NCBI GenBank assembly: GCA_014904985.1 | Contig: MU128961.1 | Coordinates: forward strand, 92,444 to 156,443 | DNA: 64,000 bases | DNA from: Hydnum rufescens UP504 | Taxonomy: Eukaryota > Basidiomycota > Agaricomycetes > Cantharellales > Hydnaceae | Reading direction: 5' to 3' | In this document: positions 42,761 to 53,595 of the stretch, one piece after another | Position numbering within the stretch: position 1 is the stretch's first letter | Layout of the letters: each line of letters begins with the position of its first letter | The notes under the pieces: model-generated | Told to the model about the DNA's origin: nothing | Seen by the model: only the letters and a program-made list of their open reading frames with translations | Databases searched by the model: none | Position numbers and translations under genes: made by a program

Positions 42761-42765
42761 AGTAC

Positions 42766-43095
42766 TGAGTACGAACTGTGTGACCATGGTACAAAACAGT
42801 ACCACATACCCACTTTGGTGGGTGTGTGGTACTACAAGGCTTTTTTTTTTTATTTCTATATCTACAATGATGCAAAAGGAGCAGTGCAAGCTGCTCCTTT
42901 TGTGTCACTTAGTTTTTTTACTAACTAGGATCCAAATTGAAGCATGGCAAACACAACCCATGACCCACACCCCTAGTACCACACACCCACTGAAGCAGGT
43001 GTGTGGTGCTATTAAATTTTCTTTTTTTTAATTTCTATAGACAGTACCACACCTGCCCCCAAGTGGGTGTGGTGCTATTAGATAGTTGTTTTTTA
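42766..43095 (+). repeat. DHA copy 4, rightward arm (right part)
   Basis: It resumes the exon-like block cut at 23871. Exon-end hairpin ACCCACTTTGGTGGGT (about 42808-42823), intron hairpin GCAAAAGGAGCAG / CTGCTCCTTTTGT at 42872-42905 and branch ACTAAC. Two shorter hairpins, CACACCCACTGAAGCAGGTG and CACACCTGCCCCCAAGTGGG, follow with degenerate donor sites. Confidence 0.65.
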
Positions 43096-43435
43096 AATAA
43101 ATAAATAAACAAGTAAATAAGAACAACACATGGGACTACCAAATGAAACTGGGGGTACATATGTATAATATAGTGATAATAAATAAATAAATAAATAATT
43201 ATAGATGGAGCATATTATCCCCAATAAGCCCATATGGCCACTGTCCTGCAAGTCTGAGAATCTCTAAGTCCCAGTCTAAGGTGAGGGGCCCCACCTTGTC
43301 TCATGCCAGTGAAATCATCCAGTGGGCCCCAGGGGCCCCCACCTAAAAACCCACTCTTAGACTAAATAAAAGCAAGGCAAAAGGGCCTAACTAGATATAC
43401 AATTAGTGGCTGACTGGTTTGTATCTGAACTAAGG
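43096..43435. repeat. Right terminal region of DHA copy 4
   Basis: An AATAAATAAATAAATAA tract, GGGCCCCAGGGGCCCCC (about 43325-43342), a TTAGACTAAATAAAAGCAAG word and the end GTGGCTGACTGGTTTGTATC. The last part matches, inverted, the left end at 17790 (GATACAAACCAG). Without retroelements, gap and low-quality block the copy would be short, but its true internal length is unknown. Confidence 0.65.
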
Positions 43436-43879
43436 AGTGGGGAGGAACTGGAAGATGGAGGAGGTTCTGGATCCAATGGATTAGCCCAGTCTGCAGGACT
43501 AAGGCCATTTCATATAGCCTGACAAGGTAGTAGCTCTTGAAGGGAAAGAGTCTCTATGCCCACAAGGGCAAAGTAGGTGGGCTTAGTCATCAAGACTGGG
43601 GTTGCACAATGTGTAGTGCATAATATGTAAGTCCACAACTCCATGAGATGGACAGATGGTAGTGGTAGAAAAGATACATTTCCTGGGCATTGCCACAGCT
43701 CTTTCCATACAAGTTGTGTGACTAAGGAAAGGCTATGTAAGAAAGGAGCAACTCCCAGGACAGCACCAAACTCCTCTGTGAGGAAAAGCTTTCCACTGGT
43801 TTGGATTTAGAAAGCTATACTAAACCCTTTTAAAAGAAGGAAGTCACCTCATGGCTTAAGGGATCTATAACACCACTAA
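43436..43879. other. No gene or recognised repeat seen
   Basis: About 440 bp of unique-looking sequence between DHA copy 4 and the foldback relative. No frame or structural signal stood out. Confidence 0.5.
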
Positions 43880-44412
43880 CAGACACCATGAGACACCAAT
43901 AGGTACCAATTTCATACACCATAATGAGACAACCTTGATAGGCCTCTTCAAAGTCAATAATTAAGATCTAGACATCACTAGACACAACTGATTTAGACAT
44001 GCCTAAATTAACCCTTGATATGCCTCTTCAAAGTCAATAAGTAAATTCTTCACATCACTAGACATCACTGATTTAGGGTCCATTCAGCTGCAGAGATTCA
44101 CCTGAATTTGTCCCAAAAATCACACCCCAAATCTCACTGAGAATCTTTCCCCTTCACTCTCAGGTAACACCGAATATTTGTTCATAGTGAATCTTGTCTA
44201 CAGTACTAGCCCTAGTATCATATTGATCTATTGTGTATATGACACCTGTTTCTCATCTTCTGGCTACAACTGCTGCCAAAGCAATCTGACATCACACAAT
44301 GCATCATGTGTAAGTTCTGGCTATTGCTGCAACACTCCAAGCTATTGCAGGCACACTAACACTATACCATAAACAGTACTTTAACAAGATCCCTTACCAT
44401 ACTTCCATTCTC

Positions 44413-45627
44413 ATGGGGCAAGCCTGGGTAGAGGAACTCCTGGCTGGCCACCCAGACCACATTAAGGACCAGCTTGGAGTCCAAAAGAGTGTCTTTAGAA
44501 AGCTACTCAAAAAACTTGACCAGCAGACATCTGTCAGTAGTTCAAAGCACATAACAGCTGAGGAAAAACTGGCAATATTCCTATACACCTGTAAGACAGG
44601 ACTTACAATATGCAATATCATGGAGTGATTCCAACAAAGCAATGACACAATATCTAAGTTTGTGATACCTATTATTTTGCTAGGTGCTCACTGATATCTA
44701 GTGTTATAGGTGCTTCTATGAGATCCTACATGCACTGTCAGGTGCTGATGGGGATTTCTATCAAGCTCATGTCTGACTTCCCACTCCAGTGAGTCCTGTC
44801 CCTCTGACACTTCAATCCAACCTGAAGTTCTTCCCATTCTTATGTGGTACACTTGGTGCAGTGGATGGCACACATATCCCTGCATGTGCCTCAGCAGAGG
44901 ATCAAGCTAGGTATCAGAATAGGAAGGGGGGAGTCTTGCAGAATGTCCTTGCAGTCTGTTCATTCGATTTGAAGTTTATATATGTGATGTCAGGATGGGA
45001 GGGGTCTACTGCTGACTCACAGCTATGGCATTCTGCAAGGCTGATGGACCTGTCCATTCCAGTCAATCATTATTATCTTGGAGATGCTGGTTTCCCATTG
45101 TGCAATGCACTGTTGGTGCCATACAGGGGAGTCCGCTACCATCTCAAAGAATGGGAAAAGGCAAAGTCAAGGCAGGCTCTCCCCTTCTACACTCTAAGCT
45201 AGCAATAACAATTGTTTTAAATTGAATTAGGCCAAGTAACCCACAATAATTGTACAACCTTCAACATGCCTCAGTTCACAACTGCATTGAGCATATCTTT
45301 GGCATAATGAAGCAGCGCTTTCGAATCCTTCTCACAGCACCCGGGTACTGTGGAAGAACACAGGCCAAGATTGTCACTGCTTTGTGTGCCATGCACAACT
45401 TCATTCACATCTACAACCCCTATGAAATATGTGACTTCAATGACATCCCTAGTGACTACGATGACTTGGCACCATACTGACTAGCCAATGGCTCAGCTGG
45501 TGGCCTTATTGAACCTGCCACCATAACTCATGCAGAGAAAGTCAGAGCAGAAACATTCAGGGACAACATTGCACAAGTGATGTGGGTAGATTATCAAGAG
45601 TATCTAGCACAGCATAATGCATTATAG
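44413..45627 (+). pseudogene. Harbinger DDE transposase (HARBI1-like), broken
   Basis: The N-terminal helix region has VFRKLLKKLDQQ and TAEEKLAIFLYTCKTGL. The catalytic domain has LGAVDGTHIPA (first Asp, about 44856-44888), YLGDAGFPLCNALLVPYRGV (second Asp, about 45075-45135) and IEHIFGIMKQRFRIL with the catalytic Glu (about 45286-45330). It ends AQVMWVDYQEYLAQHNAL with TAG at 45625. TGA codons at 44626-44628 and 45478-45480 replace positions where Arg fits the family (M-E-R-F-Q). A further stop and frame changes lie around 44640-44790 and 45195-45255, some of which may be introns. It would cut and paste the element; inactive. Confidence 0.88.
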
Positions 45628-45864
45628 GAGAACATTTTCAAATCATGTGGAAGGTATTCTTGCTACTCTACCAAACCCTTTGACACATCACATATGAGCA
45701 GAAATGGCAGTAAAATGAAGACTATGCTGCATGGAAAGTTGACCAATGTGTGAAGGAATTGCTAACAAATGGATCCAGACTACCAGTCTTCTGATTGCCA
45801 TATGTTCCAGTCTCCAAGAGAGCCTTCACACATTTGGCAGTCAATTCTAGCATGCACCCCTTAG

Positions 45865-47250
45865 TGTCAGGTTTTTGAGGGCAAGGTATGCATCTGCAGC
45901 TTTCATATCCTCCTGGAAACATGACTACAGTGTTGAGGATAAATCCTACACCATAGAATCCTCATCCAAGGCTATTTTCCTTATGAAGGAATCAATTACA
46001 TGTCACTGTGCTCATTTAATTCCATCATCATTTGTTTATTCAAGAATCAATTGGATTCTACCTTTTCAACTCATAATATCACCTGATTCCTTTACCATGA
46101 ACATCAGTCAATTTATTGACTATCCATCAGACTTCAACAGTCCTCATCAAAAAGGGGCAGTTTATGCCCCACATCAAGTCCATTTTCTTTGGACAAGGCA
46201 ATTCAACTTGCCATCCTTCTTCAAGACTGTATGACTTGCCTGCTCTTCCAAGTCATCCTACTGCCTTAAGGGCAATGGATTGTGATTATGTAACAATGCG
46301 GACCAGGCCTCATTCCAATTCTGGACTCGCAGATCTGTCACATGATCCAGAAAGGGGCCACACTACTCTAAAGGAGTATTTTTCGAATTTCTCTGTCATT
46401 TTGATCTAGATCGACTCAAAACTACTGCTCCTAGAAAGATATCAATTGTACCTATCGAACGGTACCAAACACGAAATGAACGGATCAAAAATGCAGTCCC
46501 TGTTCTATTATCTTTCCAATATTCATACTCTGAAGGAGTATTTCTTGATTTTCGAAGCCAATTCTTATCCAATTTCATTCACGAGTACCACACCCTAAAA
46601 TCTGTTAAAAATGCGCATCGAATGGTATCAAGGGAAAAGTGAGCAGATGTGCAACTCCACTTTTCACAAGACAACTCCCTCCCCATGACTCCCCCTTGCT
46701 CCACCATTCAAAATAGTGAATTACTTCAGGCCCTCTTATGTCCAATGGAGAGACCCTCAGGGTGACCTATTCCACTTTTCCTTAAGGGAACTTGTCCAGA
46801 ATTGAAGGAGGAATAGCATGTAATGTGTCAATCTCCCCTTTTATCTTGAAATTGGAATATCTCCATCAGTTTTGAAGATTTTAACTTCATTTATTTTTCT
46901 CTATATGTCGCCTTAAGTCAACTTTTTTACTTTCTATTGAGTCAAAGTTTGGATTGTATATTAGGTGCAGCTAGCACACAAATTCAGTAGTTCTCCCCAT
47001 CCCTCCAGTTTGAAGCTCCTTGAACAGCTGCTGGTCCCTGGGTGATTTCTCCCTACAGAAAGAGAATTCTAACTACACTTTGACTAAGGTCTCAAGAAGA
47101 GATTCTTAGGGTGTGGTAATTTGACACAAACTCACATTCTCACTTAATTGCTTGGGCTTTGTTGGCTCACTGCAATTTCCCCTGTTCAAAAGACCTTCCC
47201 CCACTTGGACCTGAACATCCAGATTAGTTCTGTGATTCCCTTCTTCATCC
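45865..47250. repeat. Repeat C-like sequence inside Harbinger
   Basis: It lies between the transposase and SANT genes and is collinear with 4854-6346. It is either an insertion or the original intergenic part of this Harbinger family; in the latter case 4854-6346 would be a Harbinger relic. No terminal duplication was found at its edges. Contains GAACGGTACCA and GAACGGATCAAAA motifs. Confidence 0.45.
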
Positions 47251-48522
47251 CTGGCTCAACATTGTAGACTGTAGTTGGATGAGTTTGATAACCATCCTGC
47301 TTACAATGGCCAGCAAATCCTCAATAGGCAAATGTGAGTCAACTTCCTGAAGCTGATCAATTGCACTGGTTTGGTGCTTTGCCCATGGGAAAGGAGTGCA
47401 GCTGCAGATGTTTGCTTGGGGGAGGTATGAGAGTGATGCTCAAGGAGGAAACCAGCTTTCAATACTTCAGCCATCTCAGAGACAGACTCTTGCATTGCCT
47501 GTACTGCATTTCCTGTGGATGCACACTTCTTGTGGCAAAGTGTATCAATGGGCATCACCAATGCAACATGCTTGAGTGTAGGTATGGGAGACACCTGTTC
47601 TGGAACCTCAGGGATGTGTGTCAGAGATGGTGCCCAGTCTATAGAAACCTACAATTTGTGACATGGCAAGGTATGATATTAGCACCTTTCATTATTCTGA
47701 AATAATGATGAGTGTCACCTCTTCTTCCTCATCCTTCTCAGATGAATTCCCATTATCATCAGGGGCTCCAGAGCCCATTGATTGCATTTTGGGTTGTGTC
47801 TTGGGTGGCATCTTGTATTGTGCATTGGGCAATGTCTCATATTGTGCCTTGTATTCAGTTTGCAATATGGGATGGTAAGCACCCTCTCCAGTTGCTATTG
47901 TCCCACTGAACAAGTCATCGAGTTCATTGTAGAAGCGCAATCCTTTGTTTCTGAAAGGGCTTGCATTTTTGTGACTCTATGCAATACAATCAGAACTTCA
48001 TTCCATCCTCAAGCCTTGTGAGAAAATATGAACCCATACCTTGATATATGCCTTCCAAACATCCAACTCCATGTCCTGACAGCCATGCTCATCATCATAG
48101 GAAAAGCCAGATACATCCTTGAGTTCTTTAACTGTGTTGTAATATTTTTTAAGCTGTATAGTTTCTTGGGTAAGTGCTGCACACAGAAGAAAGGTTGTAC
48201 ATGCATGTACCAAGGTAATATGTGTACTAACAGCACCCTTATCTTTCACACCACCTTCAGTGTGAGTTTTTGCCAGAGCATCAACAGCAGCTTGGAGAGA
48301 AGCAGCCTTGAAGCCATTGTCTCCCATGTTTCCTGCTGCTTTCTCTGCCAGGAGCACCCTGAGCAATTCCTCATCATCTTCTGGTGTCCATTTTGCATTG
48401 GCTTCTTTCCTTTTTTTTGGTGCCTTTGTTGATGGTGGGGGCATGGAAACAGAAGTACTGACAGATGTAGTAGCCAGGATAGAGACAGGGGCATGTGCAA
48501 CTGGTGGTTTTGTTCTGGGCAT
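47250..48522 (-). pseudogene. Harbinger accessory SANT/Myb-like DNA-binding protein
   Basis: The ATG at 48522 (MPRTKPPVAHAP) starts a Ser/Pro-rich leader, then the SANT-like helix WTPEDDEELLRVLLAEKAAG (about 48330-48395) and, after a probable intron near 48190-48240, LKKYYNTVKELKDVSGFSYD. A donor GTATGG near 48040 and acceptor CATAG near 47978 join to PFRNKGLRFYNELDDLF. An acidic stretch (EKDEEEEV) and a C-terminal helix AVQAMQESVSEMAEVL follow. The last part (DSHLPIEDLLAIVSRM) is in another frame, so there is a frameshift or further intron. In this transposon class the protein binds the ends and helps import or recruit the transposase. Confidence 0.75.
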
Positions 48523-49110
48523 GGCACTCAGCAGCAGCAGTGGTATCCCAGAATGAGAAGGATAGGACTTGGACTGAGAGTTTTAGGTAGAGATTCAATG
48601 GACAGGCCGAAACAGCTGCAAAATTTTTGATTTGATTTTGGTAAAATCTTGAGATTATGGGGAGATGCATCACAACATTTTTACTATAAGATTTGGACAA
48701 GATTTGGATGAATTTTTGTAGCCAAATGGACCCTTAGGCCTTTTCAATTCAAGGTCAATAATTAAGCTCAGGACATCATTAGACATAATTGATTTAGGCA
48801 TGCCTAAATCAACCCCAGAATGCCTATCAAATAGTGAAAAAGCCTGGGAGTGGTGCCTGTGGCAGGCACAGATAGGCACACCTATTATAGGGACTTAGAA
48901 AATTTTCATCTTCTGAACACCTTTAGACACTGACTAGATGTGCCTATATGAAAACCACCTTAGGTCATATGCCAATGCAACTGGAACCCACCTAAGAGGT
49001 ACCATTTTGAGGGTGTGTTAGGTGCAGTACATGGATCACAAAATGGGGTCAGAGTAAATTAAGGAACAATTATTTGTACATTTCCAGCTTGAAGAGTAAC
49101 ATAATGCCAT

Positions 49111-52100
49111 TTACAAGGGTGTCACTGCATGTTCAAGATTGTGTACAAATGGATGATCTTGAAGATCCACAATTATAACATGACCATCCTCACATCCAAG
49201 TGCAAATTGGAATTGATGTGATAGACTTGATTCCTGGGCATCAGTGCTCAGAGAATAATGTGGAGGGATATAGCAGATGCGTGTAAGATGATTTCCATGG
49301 GAGCCTGGTGCTTGGATCCAGCCACCCACTCTACTCCCACCCACTCTACTCCATGCAGGTGAACTGAGCCTTACAGTGGGAGAGAAAGCCCCTGGAATTG
49401 AGCCAGAGAGTAACTCAGGGCATTGGGACATCAAACTCCATGCAAAGGTCTTGGTGTGAGTTTGAGAGATGAGGGTGTGGCCATCCAAGGAGAATATAAC
49501 TGCTTGAATGCTTGTAGAATAACTTGCAAGAGTTGCAATGTGTGCACCCAACATGACATCCCACAGGCATATGGTTTTATTGGATGAGGCTGATGCAAGC
49601 CATAGACCATTTGGTGAAAATGTAACCAAGGTAACCCAATCAGAATGGCCTTGAAGGGTTGCACTGTGTGCACCTGACATGGCATCCCACAAGCATAGGG
49701 TATGGTCATATGAGCCTGATACAAGCCATAGACTATTGGGTGAAAATGCAACCAAGGTGATTTGATCAGAATGGCCTTGAAGGCTTGCAATGTGTGCACC
49801 TGACATGGCATCCCACAAGCATACAGTATGATCAACTGAACCTGATGCAAGCTGTAAACCATTGGGTGAAAATGCAACTGAGGGGATAAGACCAGAATGG
49901 CCTTGAAGAGTTGCCACATGCATGCCTGACATGGCATCCCACAAGTGTATGGTATGATCACCTGAGCCTGATGCAAGCTGTAAACTATCAGGTGAAAATG
50001 CAACTGAGGTGACTGAACCAGAATGGCCTTGAAGAGTTGCCACATGTGCACCTGACATGGCATCCCACAGGCATAGGGTAGAATCCTGGGAGCCAGAGGC
50101 AAGCCACAACCCATCAGGTGAAAATGCAACTGAGGTAACTGATTTAGAATGGCCTTGAGCAGTCACAAGGTGTGCACCAGACACAGCATTCCACATGCAT
50201 AGGGTACAATCATGTGAGCCTGATGCAAGATGTAAACCATCAGGTGAAAATGCAACTGAAGTGACCTTATCAGAATGGCCTTGAAGAGTTGCAATGTGTG
50301 CACCTGACATCACATCCCACAAGCACAGGGTATGATTACGTATACCTGCCACAAGCCATAAACTGTCTGGTGAAAATGCAACTGAAGTCACCCCCTTAGG
50401 AGAGTGAAGAGTTCTAATGTGGACAGCCAATGCAGCATCCCATAAGAACAGGGCACCATCATATGAGCCTGATGCAAGCCATAAACCATTGGGTGAAAAT
50501 GCAACTGAGGTAACCCAATCAGAATGGCCTTGAAGAGTTGTCACATGCATGCCTGACATGGCATCCCACAAGCATAGGGTATGATCATGTGAGCCTGATG
50601 CAAGGTGTAAACCATCAGGTGAAAATGCAACTGAGGTAACCCAATCAGAATGGTGTTGAAGAGTTGCCACATACAGGCCTGAGACATCCCACAAGCATAG
50701 GGTATGATCATATGAGCCTGATGCAAGCCGTGAGCCAGCAGGTGAAAATGCAACTGAAGTAACCCAATGAGAATGGCCTTGAAAGGTTGCAATGTGCATG
50801 CCTGACATGGCATTCCACAAGTATAGGGTACGATCATGTGAGCCTGACACAAGCTGTGAACCATCAGGTGAAAATGTAACTGAGGTGACTGCCTGGGAAT
50901 GGCCTTGAAGAGTTGCAATGTGCTCCCCTGACAAGGCATCCCACAAGCACAGGGTACGATCATATGAGCCTGACACAAGCCATGAACCATCTGGTGAAAA
51001 TGCAACTGAGGTAACTGCACGAGAATGGCCAAGCAATGTGCTCAACCTCTGCGGCCATTGCGCCTCCACACCCTGCAGCACCCTGATACAACTCTTTACA
51101 TCTTTTGAATATGTCTTGTACAGCACAGTCTCACATGGCGTGAATGCCAATGCAGAATGGTACACCTGCAGTGCACTCTCCCATATCAGATCACTGTGAG
51201 CAAGAATGAACCGCCATGCATCGGCTAACATAGTAACCAGAGCCACCTCACACACCGAATTCATCTGTCATCGGAATGACTCCAATTAAGTGCTGATTCG
51301 ACGTCCAATAGTGAATACACATACCGCCCACCAGTGTGCCTTTTCCATCTCCGTCGCGGCACTGGAGAGACTCCCAATCAGGCTCATTGCTTCAATCCAC
51401 ATCAAAATCCATCGCATTGAAAATTCCTCCAGTGCTTCCACCATTCTCTTCTCCCCCAACTCCACTCCCGACAGATGAAATGCCCAATACCTGCATGCAT
51501 ACTGCACCTCCACCGACAGTGCATTACTTATTTTCTGTTCCAATCCGTCCACTTCACCGTTCAATAGGGAGAAATCCGAGATCTCTGCCATATCCTGCTT
51601 CAAGAATGATGCCATAAGCTCGAGGCATCGCAATGCATGCCGTAGCTCTTGATCTGGTACAGCAACAATCACGAACTCAGGGATAGAGCATTGTGAAGGA
51701 TCGGTAATGAAGTCGCGAAACGAAGGATGATAAATGTGCGGGGCCTTGTCCGGAGTGGAAGGAGCGATGATGATGGAGCGAAGGTGATGGAGAGCATTAT
51801 CAACGTCGTCTTGTTTATACTTGACAAACCGTGCCAACGAACCAAGAGAGGAGAGGTTCGCGGAGTAACACAATACTACCGACCACCGTTTGAAAGCATT
51901 TCATGATCACTTTACGGTTAGAATCCGAGATCGAGTTCCGAAGCACCCCAATATATAAGCTGTCCAGCTGCGAGTACGGCGTTGCTTCCGATTCCTTGCT
52001 GAGCTTGTGTATCCAGTATAAGGTGTAGATGGCCACGAGGATCTCGAACACGAGTGTCACCAATGAATCGGATCGATGTGGCTGCATAAATGAACAATTT

Positions 52101-53595
52101 CCCAGATTTCTCAACCAGCGCATTGATTTCTCCCTCTGTCCAATCTGGAGCATTCGCAAGCTTCAGTTTCTTCGGAATCTCCCTCAATTCATGCTGAATG
52201 TAAAGGCGGAGATCTGCATCAATCACAGAATCTTCAATATCGTGGAGGATTCTCTTTGCGAGGTTCCTGGCCTCATCGAACACCGAGGAGATATGGGGCT
52301 CCGGACGACTGGTGATTAAGATGCGAAGGAAGGGTAATTGTGAGGCGTGAGAAAGCAGTAGTTGTAAAATCGTGGCAGCACCCTGTTCTTCACACTCATC
52401 AAGCGCATCAAGCACGATGAGTGTAGACCGCCGGTGCGAGTCGAGTTTGCCAAGGGGCTTCAAGATCAATCCTTCAAATTGAGTGAATGGCTCCTTATGG
52501 CCCAACGTTGCATCTTGTCGTATGGCCTCCCCGATGATGTTTTTGAATTGTTTGTCCGATTGTGCGAGTTGGAATGCGAGCGTCGGGAAGACAATGTGCG
52601 GATCGCGCAAAGGTGCGTTGCTCCGGGAAAAGAAGAAGCTCCCCCCTAGCGTGCTATTCTTGTCCGTTCGTTCGGCCACCGTTTTCGCAATCGTTGACTT
52701 GCCGGCTCCCGCCAGTCCCATAAGCCAGTAGACAGGGGGGGTCCCACTTTCCGTGCTCTCGAACCATGACATGATTTCTGCCAATATTGAAACACGGGTG
52801 CCTTCGAGGCATGATGAGAGGGCGTCCTCACGGGCAGAGTCGTAGGCCGCAGAGTCGGCACGACGGAGAGACATGACGGCCGCGGACCGTTCTGTGAAGT
52901 CCAATCTCAGCGAACGAGCAGTTCGAAACGGGAGGGATTCTTACTTTCGAGAAGTAATTCTTGCTCTTGATGGAGCGTTTGGCTAACCTGGATCATCCGC
53001 GCCGGTCAGAAGACAGAGGAAGAGACATTGCAGACAAACACACCTGAAAACGGTCAAGGGCTGCCTTAATATTTTGGGCGAAAGTGGGTAGATCCCGGTC
53101 ATCTTCCTTTCGTGACAAGAAGCGACGCACAACCCCCGTGGAAGATTTTTCCTTCACATTTGATGAAATACTCTCTAAATCTCTAATTTTCGACGCCACA
53201 CGTATTAGTAGTAGATTCACATTATCAATCAAGGCGTCGACACTCACTTACTCAACCTCAGTACATCGTCCTCAAGGGCAGATGAGAGATTGTTTCGATC
53301 CATTTTCGTCAGGGGCTCCAGAAGATCTGTTAGGCATCGAATATGATGTTCTAGTTCTCGCAGCGTCGAGGAGTTCTGGGAAGTTTCCTGGGAGGACACA
53401 GGGAGCGATGAGGGATGATAGCTCCAAAATGAGGAGCATGATACTGACATCAATGCCTTCGACAACATCAAGGAGAATGTCAATCCCGGCCTTAGCACCC
53501 GGGACAGGGATTACGTCGAGGACGGAGCGAAGAAGCCCGAGGATCGCCAACGAGACGCCTTTGGCAATCTTCCCAGTCTTGAGGAACCACTTCAT
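49111..53595 (-). CDS. NACHT-WD40 NLR-type protein, six exons, two frameshifts
   Basis: The start chosen is the ATG at 53595 (MKWFLKTGKIAKG). Exons on the minus strand: 53595-53449, 53387-53252, 53182-53044, 52987-52945, 52891-51325 and 51264-49111, with 53-69 nt introns and consensus sites. An N-terminal helical region precedes a NACHT ATPase with Walker A GLAGAGKST (about 52694-52720) and Walker B LIVLDALDECEE (about 52390-52425). A helical linker follows, then at least 12 regular WD40 repeats of ~42 residues (about 51045-49530, consensus VTSVAFSPDGLWLASGSYD) and a degenerate tail ending TAA at 49111. Frameshifts lie in exon 5 near 51990 and 51865. They may be real or sequencing errors; without them it would be ~1,395 residues. 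Such proteins act in fungal non-self recognition, with WD40 repeats as the sensing part and NACHT for nucleotide-driven assembly. The signal-transducing N-terminus is not recognised. Confidence 0.85.

Larger units (their letters stand above)
44076..48733 (+). mobile_element. PIF/Harbinger DNA transposon, TSD TTA
   Basis: Terminal inverted repeats start GGGTCCATTCAGCTGCA at 44076 and, on the other strand, GGGTCCATTTGGCTACA from 48733. TTA is duplicated at 44073-44075 and 48734-48736; a 3-bp TWA duplication is the PIF/Harbinger hallmark. The 4658-bp element carries the two genes expected: a DDE transposase (plus) and a SANT/Myb-like protein (minus), in convergent arrangement. Both are damaged. 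Confidence 0.95.
43880..49022. mobile_element. Relative of the 56.5-kb foldback element, split by Harbinger
   Basis: Both flanks of the Harbinger element carry TAGACATC, GACATGCCTAAAT and AAAGTCAATAATTAAG words. The right part ends CCACCTAAGAGGTACCATTT and GAGGGTGTGTTAGGTG at about 48989-49022, closely matching the termini of the element at 56502-62271 (CCTCTTAGGTGG, GAGGGTGCATTAGGTG). GTGCCTGTGGCAGGC also occurs in both. The left end could not be fixed, so the start is approximate. Confidence 0.5.

Noticed and set aside
47250..48522. Plus-strand frames at 47334-48432 as a gene
   Set aside because: They are shadows of the minus-strand SANT gene, whose motifs are clear.
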